DNA of 64,000 bases from CAVQBP01 sp964448105. GTDB taxonomy: Bacteria; Bacteroidota; Ignavibacteria; Ignavibacteriales; Ignavibacteriaceae. Position 1 is the first letter of the stretch. Every line of letters begins with the position of its first letter. Of the stretch, positions 8,293 to 17,907 are shown piece after piece. A model generated the notes under the pieces. It searched no databases. It was not told where the DNA came from and saw nothing but the letters and a program-made list of their open reading frames with translations. Made by a program: the position numbers and the translations under genes. The stretch is taken from contig CAYUVK010000013.1 in the NCBI GenBank assembly GCA_964448105.1, positions 1-64,000 on the forward strand, read 5' to 3'.

Positions 8293-10689
8293 TCATTCAT
8301 AACGCAGACTCTCAACCGGGTTTACACTTGCTGCTTTAGCTGCCTGAAAAATTACTGTAAGCAGAGCTATTATTAATGCTAATAATCCGGATAGAATAAA
8401 TATCCCAACATCAATTTGAATCCTATAAATAAAATTATTAAGCCATTTGTTCATTAAATAGTAAACAATAGGAATTGCAATTATATTAGCTGCTGCAATT
8501 AGTATAATATATTCACGTATCAGTATAAAGATTGCATTTGTAACAGAAGCTCCCAGTACTTTTCTAATTCCAATTTCTTTCCGGCGGGTTTGGGCTAAAA
8601 GTGATACAAGACTAAACAACCCAATGCATGAAACTATCACTGCAAAAAAACAAAATACCAATATAAATGTACCCGTTTGCTTCTCCGATTTATAAAGATT
8701 ATTATAAGATTGATCCAGAAATGAATAAATAAATGGCTGGTTAGGATTAATTTTCTTCCATTCTTTCTTAAGAAATTCCATCGTAGATACAATATCATTG
8801 CCTTTCAGCCTTAGCAGTATGGTCGATGAACTCCATTGACGCAGATAAAAAATAACCGGCGGAACCTGCTCCTTAAAAGATTCGAAATGAATATCTTCAA
8901 CTACCCCTATGACTTTTTGAGGAACGGAAGTATTATTTATGCCGCTCAATTCGGCTCCAATAGGATTTTTTAAATTTAGCTCTTTAGCTACTGTCTGATT
9001 AATGATCACAACTTCATTTGCATCAGTTTTATACCTGCGTGAGAAATCCCTGCCAGCGATAACTTTAGCTTGTAGTGTTTTTAAATAATCGTAGTCAATT
9101 GCAATTTGTGCAGTATGAAGCCCGTCTTTTATCTTCTTACCTTTTACCCATGCCTGCGTATAATTATTAAAATTTTCGGAAGGGACATTATCTCCGGCAG
9201 TAACGGCAACGACTCCCGGGTATTGACTAACTTCATTCTTAAAATTTTCATAACGGCTGTACATATTTTCATCGTAAGGATTTGTTATTGAAAGTAAATG
9301 TTCCTTATTAAATCCAAGATTTTTATTGAGCATGAAGTTTAATTGAGCGAAGATAATAAACACAACAGCAATTAAAGATATTGTAATAATAAATTGTAAA
9401 CCTGTAACTATCTGTCTAAAGCCGAATTGTGCCTTTGCAAGTTGAAACCTTGATCCGTATGAGCTTCCTTTAAGTCTTGAAAGGAGGTCGGATGTAAAGG
9501 CAATAATTGAAGGATATATTATTGATGAAATAGTTGTAAGAAAAAGCAATATTAATATTGAGATTTCTATTTGCCATTGGAACAATGAAGAAAATTTAAA
9601 CTCTTTACCGGTTAATCCGTTAAACCGGTTCATTAAAAGATCAACGGTTAAAAGTGCAAAAATTAGTGAGATAATCAGATAGGATATTGTTTCAATGAGA
9701 AATTGATTGACTAAATTTTTTCTACCGGCACCTAAGAATTTTCTTACTGCAAATTCCTTTTCTCTTACTTTTACATTCACCGTTAAAAGATTTGTGTAAT
9801 TGAATGATGCCATTATAAGAATTAGTAAGGCTATTATTGCGAAGCCCCTTACATAATTAATATTGCCGTGTGAAACTATTTCCCATTTGGAAGCAGATGA
9901 ATAAAGGTAAACATCTTTAAGCGGTTCAAGAATAAATTCTGTTTCGAATTCGTTATCTTCTCCAAATTGTTCCGTGAAGATCTTTTTTAATTTCTTTTGA
10001 ATAAGATCTTTTGATGAGTTTTTATATAAAAGGAAATAAAAGTGAGATCCTTCCATTCTCATATCTGTTAAAAAATTCGGGGAGATAGTTTTGAATGAAT
10101 TAATTGAGGCGATAATAGATGGCCGCAAGCTTGAGTGTACCGGTATCTCTTTTAAGATTCCTGTAACAGTAAAATCATACTTGTTATGCAGCTTAAGCAC
10201 TTTACCGATCGGATCGGAATTGCCGAAATATTTTCTTGCCTCAGTTTTTGTTAAAACAATTGAAAACGGTTCAGAAAATACATTTTCAGGATTTCCTTTT
10301 TTTAGGGGAAATGTGAGAACTTTAAAAATATCCTGATCGGCAAAATAAACATCCTCCGAAAAAACATTTTCTTTATATGATACAGATAGATTTGGCCAAT
10401 TGGCAATCCTAAAACCTTTTTCAAATTCAGGAATTTCATTCATTACTATCGGAAATAATGCAGCAGGCATTAATGAAGACTCACTTCCCATTTTCTGATT
10501 CCTGAAAACCAGCCGGTAAATCCTGTCTTCATTTTTATTAAATTTGTCATATTGCAATTCGTCAAAAATAAAAAGCAGAATAAACAAGCATCCCGCGATG
10601 GCGATTGCCATTCCTGCAATGTTAATTGATGAAAAAGTTCTTTGTTTGAAAAGATTTCTATAAACAATAGTTAGATAATTTTTTAGCAT
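8293..10689 (-). CDS. MacB/FtsX-type ABC transporter permease, copy 4
   Basis: 798 residues starting MLKNYLTIVYRN; only a weak AAGAAAG lies upstream. It is one of the more divergent copies: the first FtsX signature is KEFAVRKFLGAG instead of IGIRK, and NYTNLLTVNVKV replaces the usual NFMNLSTA motif. The second signature (RRKEIGIRKVLGAS) and the C-terminus (VNPVESLRYE) are canonical. Helices are predicted near 20-42, 285-305, 335-360, 380-400, 425-450, 680-700, 730-750 and 765-785. Copy 5 ends 12 bp upstream, so the two are almost certainly on one transcript. Substrate cannot be read from sequence. Confidence 0.9.
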   Translation of the reverse strand: MLKNYLTIVYRNLFKQRTFSSINIAGMAIAIAGCLFILLFIFDELQYDKFNKNEDRIYRLVFRNQKMGSESSLMPAALFPIVMNEIPEFEKGFRIANWPNLSVSYKENVFSEDVYFADQDIFKVLTFPLKKGNPENVFSEPFSIVLTKTEARKYFGNSDPIGKVLKLHNKYDFTVTGILKEIPVHSSLRPSIIASINSFKTISPNFLTDMRMEGSHFYFLLYKNSSKDLIQKKLKKIFTEQFGEDNEFETEFILEPLKDVYLYSSASKWEIVSHGNINYVRGFAIIALLILIMASFNYTNLLTVNVKVREKEFAVRKFLGAGRKNLVNQFLIETISYLIISLIFALLTVDLLMNRFNGLTGKEFKFSSLFQWQIEISILILLFLTTISSIIYPSIIAFTSDLLSRLKGSSYGSRFQLAKAQFGFRQIVTGLQFIITISLIAVVFIIFAQLNFMLNKNLGFNKEHLLSITNPYDENMYSRYENFKNEVSQYPGVVAVTAGDNVPSENFNNYTQAWVKGKKIKDGLHTAQIAIDYDYLKTLQAKVIAGRDFSRRYKTDANEVVIINQTVAKELNLKNPIGAELSGINNTSVPQKVIGVVEDIHFESFKEQVPPVIFYLRQWSSSTILLRLKGNDIVSTMEFLKKEWKKINPNQPFIYSFLDQSYNNLYKSEKQTGTFILVFCFFAVIVSCIGLFSLVSLLAQTRRKEIGIRKVLGASVTNAIFILIREYIILIAAANIIAIPIVYYLMNKWLNNFIYRIQIDVGIFILSGLLALIIALLTVIFQAAKAASVNPVESLRYE

Positions 10690-10701
10690 TTTATTTCTTT
10701 C

Positions 10702-13068
10702 TTATTCATATCTCAAACTCTCAACCGGATTTGCATTTGCTGCTTTAATTGCTTGAAAGCTTACAGTAACTAATGTGATTAATAAAGCAATACCACCTGC
10801 AAGTGCAAATAACCACCAACTTATGCTAATTTTATATGCAAAGTTACCAAGCCATTTGTTCATTGCATACCATGCAAGAGGGCAGGCGATAATTGTTGAT
10901 AATAAAATTAATTTTAAGTAATCTTCAAAAAATATTTTTAATATGCTTAAAACCGAAGCACCTAAAGTTTTACGAATTCCAATTTCCTTTGTTCTGTTTT
11001 CTATTGTAAATAAAGTCAGTCCATATAATCCAAGGCATGAGATAAAGATAGCAATCAAAGAGAAATATCCGAAAATTTCCCCGGTTTGAATTTCTTTTAC
11101 ATATTGATTATCAATAGTCTTATCGAGAAAGTGATATTCAAATGGCAGATTGGGATTTACTTTTTTCCATATATTCTCGATTGCAGCTATAGCCGCATGC
11201 GTTTTGCCGGCGGCTGTTTTTACATAGATAATTCCATTGTATTTAAAAGAAAGCTCTGAATAATTGTTGAGAACCATATAAGCGGTCGGGTCCACTCTAT
11301 AATGCAATGACCTGAAATTTGTATTTTTAATTACACCGATAATTTTACCCTGTTTATTATTCAATACAAATCTTTTCCTGATCGGATTTTTAAGTTTCAT
11401 TTGATTGACAGCTTCTTCATTTAATATAAAAGCATCCCGATCAGTGCTCATATCAGGTGAAAAATTCCTTCCTTCTTTCATTTTAACTTCCATCATATTA
11501 AAATAATTATAATCAACATAGGAATATCCAATGTTGATATCTGTTTTTCCTTCTTTTCCTTCCCAATATATATTAGTTGTCGATTGCTTGGAATTTGTTA
11601 ATATTCTGTCTTCTGCCGTAACATTCAGAATTGATGATTGGTTTAATAATTCATTTTTCATAGTGCTATAATCTTGTTGAAACTTCCCTTTAGCGCTGAA
11701 TGTAAGGATATTCTCTTTATCGAATCCCAGCTTTTTATTCTTAATATAATTCAGCTGATAATAAACAGTTACAGTTCCTACTATTAATATTATAGAAAGA
11801 GAGAACTGGAAGACAACCAATATCATTCTAAACATTGAACCTTTCTGACCGTTTCTTAGAATATTTTTCAGTGCATTAACGGGTTTAACTGATGAAAGAA
11901 ACAATGAAGGATATCCACCCGATAAAAGTGAAACTAAAATAAGCAATGCAGTTATGCCGCTAAAAGAAGTAATATCAAAATAATTTATAGTGAGAGCTTT
12001 TCCGGAGACTAAATTGAAAAACGGTAAAAGTATTTCAATTAAAACAACAGCTATAACAAATGAAAGAAGTACTATTATTAAAGATTCACCGAAAAACTGT
12101 CTCACAACATGCAAACGGCTGGAACCCAATATCTTTCGTAACCCGATTTCTTTCGATCTTTTTAACACCCTGGCAGTTGAAAGATTGATGTAATTAATGC
12201 AGGCAATTAGTATCAGGAATAAAGCTATCGCAGAAAAAATGTAGATATATTTTTTATCTCCAATTCCAGGTAAATCATATGCAAAATCAGTATTTAAATG
12301 AATATCTGTCAAAGGCTGAAGAAAAAGTTTCCTGTTAAATCCTGAAATCTGCTTTGACATTATACCTGCTATTTGTTTGTTTAATTTTTCTATATCTGTT
12401 CTGCCTTTAATCTGAATAAATGTATTAAAACCTGCACTAGACCAATCATCTATTGGAAATCCGACATATTTCAATAGCTGTGAATTGATTATAAAGTCAA
12501 ACTGCAGCTGTGAATTAGCAGGTATGTTTTTAATTACAGCAGATACTATCAATGGATCTTTTGCATCAACCAAAAGAGTTTTGCCAACCGGATTTTTATT
12601 TCCGAAGAATTTTTTTGCAGTACTTTCAGTAATTACTATTTCGTTAAGATTTGACAGTGCAGTTTTAGGGCTGCCCCGGAAAAAACTGAATGAAAACATT
12701 TTAAAAAAGTCCGGATCTGCAAAAGCACCTTTTTCTATTTTGAGGATTTTATCATGATATTTAAATACTGATCCTTCATAGGGCATATATCTTGCTGCAT
12801 TTACAATATCAGGGAAATTAGTTTTCATGTAGTCAGCTAGCGGGCCACAGGTTACTGCCATTTTTCCAATCACACCGTCATCGCCGACAACCCGGTAAAT
12901 TTGATCTGCATTTTTATGAAAGCAATCAAAACTTAATTCATTTGCTATCCATAGCATAATTAATATAAATGAAGCTATTCCTATTGAAAGTCCAAGAATA
13001 TTAATTAAGGAATAAGTTTTGTTTCTCTTAAGGTTTCTTGTAAATATTTTAAAATAATTTTTCAGCAT
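10702..13068 (-). CDS. MacB/FtsX-type ABC transporter permease, copy 5
   Basis: 788 residues, starting MLKNYFKIFTRN after CGGAGAAA. FtsX signatures are KEIGLRKILGSS and KEIGIRKTLGAS; the end is ANPVESLRYE. The first-domain motif NYINLSTARVLKRSKE is typical of the set. The second periplasmic core contains YSYVDYNYFNMMEVKMKEGR, the counterpart of the VD-Y-F-KT-G-K--GR segment seen in all copies, probably a conserved strand-turn of the MacB-type core. Spacing is 12 bp to copy 4 and 14 bp to copy 6, the tight packing expected of a polycistronic unit. Confidence 0.9.
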   Translation of the reverse strand: MLKNYFKIFTRNLKRNKTYSLINILGLSIGIASFILIMLWIANELSFDCFHKNADQIYRVVGDDGVIGKMAVTCGPLADYMKTNFPDIVNAARYMPYEGSVFKYHDKILKIEKGAFADPDFFKMFSFSFFRGSPKTALSNLNEIVITESTAKKFFGNKNPVGKTLLVDAKDPLIVSAVIKNIPANSQLQFDFIINSQLLKYVGFPIDDWSSAGFNTFIQIKGRTDIEKLNKQIAGIMSKQISGFNRKLFLQPLTDIHLNTDFAYDLPGIGDKKYIYIFSAIALFLILIACINYINLSTARVLKRSKEIGLRKILGSSRLHVVRQFFGESLIIVLLSFVIAVVLIEILLPFFNLVSGKALTINYFDITSFSGITALLILVSLLSGGYPSLFLSSVKPVNALKNILRNGQKGSMFRMILVVFQFSLSIILIVGTVTVYYQLNYIKNKKLGFDKENILTFSAKGKFQQDYSTMKNELLNQSSILNVTAEDRILTNSKQSTTNIYWEGKEGKTDINIGYSYVDYNYFNMMEVKMKEGRNFSPDMSTDRDAFILNEEAVNQMKLKNPIRKRFVLNNKQGKIIGVIKNTNFRSLHYRVDPTAYMVLNNYSELSFKYNGIIYVKTAAGKTHAAIAAIENIWKKVNPNLPFEYHFLDKTIDNQYVKEIQTGEIFGYFSLIAIFISCLGLYGLTLFTIENRTKEIGIRKTLGASVLSILKIFFEDYLKLILLSTIIACPLAWYAMNKWLGNFAYKISISWWLFALAGGIALLITLVTVSFQAIKAANANPVESLRYE

Positions 13069-13082
13069 TAATTTTCTCCGTT

Positions 13083-15470
13083 TTATTCATAATGCAGACT
13101 TTCAACCGGGTTCGCGACAGCTGCTTTTATTGTAATCAGGCCAATGGTAAACAAAGTAATAATCAAAGTGAGGGAGCCTGCGATAAAAAAAGTTATAAGG
13201 CTTATATCTATATGATAAGTATAAGACTGGAGCCATTTTGTCATTGTAAACCATGCAGCCGGCCATGCTATAATGTTAGCAATGATTAACCATTTTGTAA
13301 AACTACTTGATAAAAGGGAAAGGATATTTATTACTGAGGCGCCTAATACTTTCCTTATTCCGATTTCTTTTGTCCGTTGTTCAGTCATGAATAATGCTAA
13401 TCCAAACAATCCGAGAATTGTTACAAAGAGCGCTAAAGAAGTAAAGACTCCGAATATATCAGCAAGCCTCTCTTCAGATTGATAAAGATTATTATATGTA
13501 TCGTCAAGAAATTGATATTCAAAAGGATATTCGGGATTAAATTTTTCCCAGGTGCTTTTAATAGCATTTATAGTTTTGGGAACTTCTCCTGGTTTAATCG
13601 AAATATAAATTACTCCGAATAAATTCATTACATCATCAGCAAAATTATTTGTGAGATGGAAAATCATTGGTCTGATAGGTTCTTTTAGGGATTTAAAATT
13701 AGCATCTTTAACTACACCTATTATGAATCCGTCTTTATCCCATGCTTTTAAGTGAGTTCCGACAGGATTTTTTAGTTCCATCTCCTTAGCTGCTTCTTCA
13801 TTAATAATAAATGCCCTTGATAAATCAGTCGGAAATTTTTCCGAAAAATTCCTTCCTTCAATAATCTTAAGACCAAGTGTATTTATAAAATTGTAATCAA
13901 CTTCATCAATTTCAGAAACAAATTCTTTATTCGGATCCTGTCCCTCCCACCAGGGCTTTGTATTATTTACAGCTTGTGTGGTAAGTGAGTTTTTTATTCC
14001 AACATTATTAATATTTCTTTGTTTTAATAATTCATTTCTGAATGATTGATAATGGCTCGCTACATCTGCTTTAACAGGTAAACAAACAATATTATCTTTT
14101 TTAAAACCGAGCTTTTGGTTTTTCATAAAATTTAGCTGATTAGTGATGACCATTGTAACAATAATTAAGAATATTGCCGCAACAAATTGTGAAATAACCA
14201 AGCCTTTGCGTAATCCTCCGGTGCCGGAACTTATCCATTTATTTCTAAAAGCCTGCATAGGTTTAAAATTAGAAAAATAAATTGCCGGAAATGCACCGGC
14301 GATAAGACCTGTTATAATAACAAGCAATAAGAAAATAAATAAATGAGATAAATGATTATCTAATAAAGTTAAATCTTTCCCTGTAAAGCTGTTAAAAGCC
14401 GGAAGTGTTATTTCGACTATTAACGCTGCAAGAAATGCTGCAAGAAAAGATAAAAAAATGCTTTCTCCCCAAATCTGTTTTATTAAATTACCTCGGTTTG
14501 CACCAATTATCTTAAGCATCCCGATACTGCGGGCACGCGCTGTCATATGTGCTGTTGAAAGATTCACAAAATTAATGCAGCCGATAAACAATATTAGAAA
14601 AGCAATTAATGAAAAGATATAAACGTATCTTTTGTCTCCCTGCTTAACAGTTGTCCCTTGAATTCCGGCGTCAAGATAAATATCACGTAAAGGCTGAAGA
14701 GATATTTTAACATGATGTCTTTTAGCAACTGGGTTATTTTCAATATTCAGGTTTGTTAATTTTTTAGCAGCAGTTTTTGAATTACTGTTTGGTGCTAGCT
14801 GAACGTAAGTTTGATGTATCGCATTGCTCCACGTAAAACCACCGGGGAAAAATTTTCTTAAATCCTCAAGCCTAGTAAACATATCAAAATTAAAGTGAGA
14901 ATTTTCAGGGATATCTTTAATGACCCCGGTAATAGTAATATCAAACCAATTATTTACATTTAATCTTTTCCCCAAAGCATTAGTTGTACCGAAATATTTT
15001 AATGCAATGCTTTTTGTTATTACCATCCCATTATCAAGCGCAGTTTCAGGATTTCCTTTTAAAAAGGGGAGTGTAAACATTTTAAATAAAGAAGGATCGA
15101 CCAGGTAATAATTATCTTCATAAAATGCCGTTTGATTTTTTGACTCACCAATAGCTTTCATAACCATTCTCGGTCTCTTCATAATTCTTGCAGCGTCAAC
15201 AATTTCAGGGATTACTTTTTTAGCTTCGGGAGCTAAAAGCCCCGGTGAAGTTCCCCAAATACCTTCTGAACGGTTATCTGATTCATAAAGAACTCTATAA
15301 ATATTATCTCCATTCTTATGAAAATTATCATAACTCAATTCATCCTGTACCCATAACAGGATGAGAATTGTACATGCCATTCCAATAGCTAATCCGAAGA
15401 TATTTATGAAAGAAAATACTTTTTTACGGATAAGATTTCGAAAAGCGATTTTAAAGTAATTTTTTAACAT
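13083..15470 (-). CDS. MacB/FtsX-type ABC transporter permease, copy 6
   Basis: 795 residues beginning MLKNYFKIAFRN; there is no good Shine-Dalgarno before it (AAGAATAAAAATC). The first FtsX signature is degenerate (RARSIGMLKIIGAN, lacking the usual RK), while the second is canonical (RTKEIGIRKVLGAS). It ends ANPVESLHYE, and the last helix differs from the other copies (SLTLIITLFTIGLITIKAAVANPV rather than TVSFQAIKAA). This points to independent drift of the coupling regions. It lies 14 bp from copy 5 and 30 bp from copy 7. Confidence 0.9.
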   Translation of the reverse strand: MLKNYFKIAFRNLIRKKVFSFINIFGLAIGMACTILILLWVQDELSYDNFHKNGDNIYRVLYESDNRSEGIWGTSPGLLAPEAKKVIPEIVDAARIMKRPRMVMKAIGESKNQTAFYEDNYYLVDPSLFKMFTLPFLKGNPETALDNGMVITKSIALKYFGTTNALGKRLNVNNWFDITITGVIKDIPENSHFNFDMFTRLEDLRKFFPGGFTWSNAIHQTYVQLAPNSNSKTAAKKLTNLNIENNPVAKRHHVKISLQPLRDIYLDAGIQGTTVKQGDKRYVYIFSLIAFLILFIGCINFVNLSTAHMTARARSIGMLKIIGANRGNLIKQIWGESIFLSFLAAFLAALIVEITLPAFNSFTGKDLTLLDNHLSHLFIFLLLVIITGLIAGAFPAIYFSNFKPMQAFRNKWISSGTGGLRKGLVISQFVAAIFLIIVTMVITNQLNFMKNQKLGFKKDNIVCLPVKADVASHYQSFRNELLKQRNINNVGIKNSLTTQAVNNTKPWWEGQDPNKEFVSEIDEVDYNFINTLGLKIIEGRNFSEKFPTDLSRAFIINEEAAKEMELKNPVGTHLKAWDKDGFIIGVVKDANFKSLKEPIRPMIFHLTNNFADDVMNLFGVIYISIKPGEVPKTINAIKSTWEKFNPEYPFEYQFLDDTYNNLYQSEERLADIFGVFTSLALFVTILGLFGLALFMTEQRTKEIGIRKVLGASVINILSLLSSSFTKWLIIANIIAWPAAWFTMTKWLQSYTYHIDISLITFFIAGSLTLIITLFTIGLITIKAAVANPVESLHYE

Positions 15471-15500
15471 GATTTTTATTCTTAAATATTTTGTATTGGA

Positions 15501-17897
15501 TTATTCATACTTTAATGATTTAACCGGGTTTGCAGTTGCCGCTTTAATAGCCTGAAAACTCACTGTGGTTAATGCAATCACCAAAGCAATTCCGCCGGAA
15601 AGAACAAATTCCCACCAACTAATATCTGTTTTATATGCAAAATTTTGTAACCACCTATTCATTACATACCAGGCGATAGGCCATGCAATAAGATTAGCCA
15701 GCAGAATCCATTGGGTAAAATCTTTAATCAGCATTGTAATAATTTCTAACACAGACGAACCCAACACTTTTCGGATGCCGATCTCTTTCGTTCGTCGTTC
15801 CATTATAAATGAAGTCAAACCCCATAATCCAAGACAAGCAATTAAAATTGCAAATACCGTAAAACCGGTAAGTATTCCCCCCATTTTTTCTTCGTGCCGA
15901 TATAAACCGTTGTAATCATCACTAACAAAACTATATTCGAATGGATAATCCGGACTAAACTTATCCCATGTTTTCTTAATAAATTCAATAGATTCTTTTA
16001 TATTCTCCGGCTGAATTTTAATTAAAATATTGTTATTATAATATGGATTTATAAATAGTGCAAGCGGCTCAATTTTTGTTTTCATATGGCGATAATGAAA
16101 ATTTCTCATTACGCCAATAATAGGTCCGGTTTTGTGAAACAATTTAAATTTCAAGCCAATTACAGATTTTACACCCATTCGTTTCACAGCTTCTTCATTA
16201 ACTATAAAAGATGCTTTATCAAAAGGAAAATTTACATCAGTTTTAAAATCTCTGGAAAACGGTCTCCCCTCAATAATTTCTATACCTAATGTTTTACAAT
16301 AATCAAAATGGACAGTTAACCAATGCATATTTACAAAATGATTGGGCGGTTTACCATCCCAGTCAGCTTCAGCATCACCAGTCTCTATATCAGCAGGTGA
16401 GGAGAAAGATTGGGTAACTCCAATGATATTAGGATGATTCTTTAGTTCGGTTTTAAATGTATCATACTTATAGCTTTTAAGACTTGTTCCCCAGGGCATA
16501 ACCATAGGAACAGAAATTAAATGTTCTTTATCATATCCTACTTCTCTATTTTTCATATAATTGAGTTGATCGTAGAAAACAATTGCTCCGATTATAAAGC
16601 AAATCGACAGTGAAAACTGAACCACAACAAATATTTTTCGGAGTCTACTATTTTTATAATCTACCATTAATCTACCTTTAAGCACGGTAATCGGCTGAAA
16701 AGCAGAAAGATAAAATGCTGGATAACTTCCTGCTGCAATTCCGACGAAGAGAATAATCACTCCAAAGCTTAACAATACACCAACATTAGAATAATCAATT
16801 ATTAACAGCTTACCCGAAAGGCGGTTAAAGAATGGAAGCATTAATTCCACAATTAGTAAGGCTAGAAAACCTGCTATTGAAGACAGCAGTAGGGATTCAC
16901 CCAAAAATTGTATAATAAGATGACTTCGGTTTGAACCAATTACTTTTCTTATTCCAATCTCTTGTGCTCGAATCGAAGAACGGGCTGTTGATAAGTTCAT
17001 GAAGTTAATACATGCAATAAGGAGAACAAGAAACGCAATAACTGAAAAAATATTAATATACATCATATTGATCGAGCTGGATTCCTCAGGTGCAATATCA
17101 GGATTTGTGTGGAGCTTTGTTATTGGATAAAGATAAAGTTCAACCTTGTCATCCTCTACATGCTTTTGCAGGACATACGCGATCTTTTTACTAACATTAT
17201 TATATTTTTGATTTTTCTGTAATAAAACATATGTAGTAAAAACAACATCTGTATATTGCCATCTGTCAGGTTCGAATTTATGACTTATTAGTTTAGAAGA
17301 TAGAGGTACGAGTATTGAAAAATTTAAATGAGAATTGTGTGGAATATCATCCAGAACACCCGTTACTTTCATATCATATTGATTATCTACCCTGAACGTT
17401 TTGCCAACGGGATTAACATTCCCGAAATATTTTTGAGCAGTTTTTTTTGTGATAACCACTGAATTTGGATCGTCAAGAACTGAATTGGCATCCCCATAAA
17501 TCAATGGGAACGAAAACATAGTCAGAAACTCAGGATCAACTATAAGAATTCGATTTTCAATAAAATGTTTATCATTGTGGACAAATAAACATTCTTCCGA
17601 ATGGTATACTCTTGAAACATCCAAAATTTCCGGGTAGTTCCGCTTTAGCTCTTCTGCAACCGGGTATGGTTCTGCCGAATCATATTCGATTCCATTTTGA
17701 TTGTAATGCTTCTGAACGACCATAAAAAGATCAGATGAATTCTTGTGAAACTGATCATAGCTTAATTCATCGTGAATCCATAAAATGATTAAAATTGAAC
17801 AGGCAATCCCGATTGAAAGACCGAAGATGTTTATAATTGAATAGGTTTTGTTTCTGAAAATATTTCTTAGAGCTATTTTTAAGTAATTTTTTAGCAT
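15501..17897 (-). CDS. MacB/FtsX-type ABC transporter permease, copy 7
   Basis: 798 residues. The ATG at 17897 has AAAGGAG upstream and gives the family start MLKNYLKIALRN; the in-frame ATG at 17915 would overlap copy 8 and is not preferred. Signatures are RAQEIGIRKVIGSN and RTKEIGIRKVLGSS; the end is ANPVKSLKYE. Its first periplasmic core includes a segment unlike the neighbours (VVQKHYNQNGIEYDSAEPYP). The gap to copy 8 is only 10 bp, so translational coupling is plausible. Confidence 0.9.
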   Translation of the reverse strand: MLKNYLKIALRNIFRNKTYSIINIFGLSIGIACSILIILWIHDELSYDQFHKNSSDLFMVVQKHYNQNGIEYDSAEPYPVAEELKRNYPEILDVSRVYHSEECLFVHNDKHFIENRILIVDPEFLTMFSFPLIYGDANSVLDDPNSVVITKKTAQKYFGNVNPVGKTFRVDNQYDMKVTGVLDDIPHNSHLNFSILVPLSSKLISHKFEPDRWQYTDVVFTTYVLLQKNQKYNNVSKKIAYVLQKHVEDDKVELYLYPITKLHTNPDIAPEESSSINMMYINIFSVIAFLVLLIACINFMNLSTARSSIRAQEIGIRKVIGSNRSHLIIQFLGESLLLSSIAGFLALLIVELMLPFFNRLSGKLLIIDYSNVGVLLSFGVIILFVGIAAGSYPAFYLSAFQPITVLKGRLMVDYKNSRLRKIFVVVQFSLSICFIIGAIVFYDQLNYMKNREVGYDKEHLISVPMVMPWGTSLKSYKYDTFKTELKNHPNIIGVTQSFSSPADIETGDAEADWDGKPPNHFVNMHWLTVHFDYCKTLGIEIIEGRPFSRDFKTDVNFPFDKASFIVNEEAVKRMGVKSVIGLKFKLFHKTGPIIGVMRNFHYRHMKTKIEPLALFINPYYNNNILIKIQPENIKESIEFIKKTWDKFSPDYPFEYSFVSDDYNGLYRHEEKMGGILTGFTVFAILIACLGLWGLTSFIMERRTKEIGIRKVLGSSVLEIITMLIKDFTQWILLANLIAWPIAWYVMNRWLQNFAYKTDISWWEFVLSGGIALVIALTTVSFQAIKAATANPVKSLKYE

Positions 17898-17907
17898 TAT
17901 TTCTCCT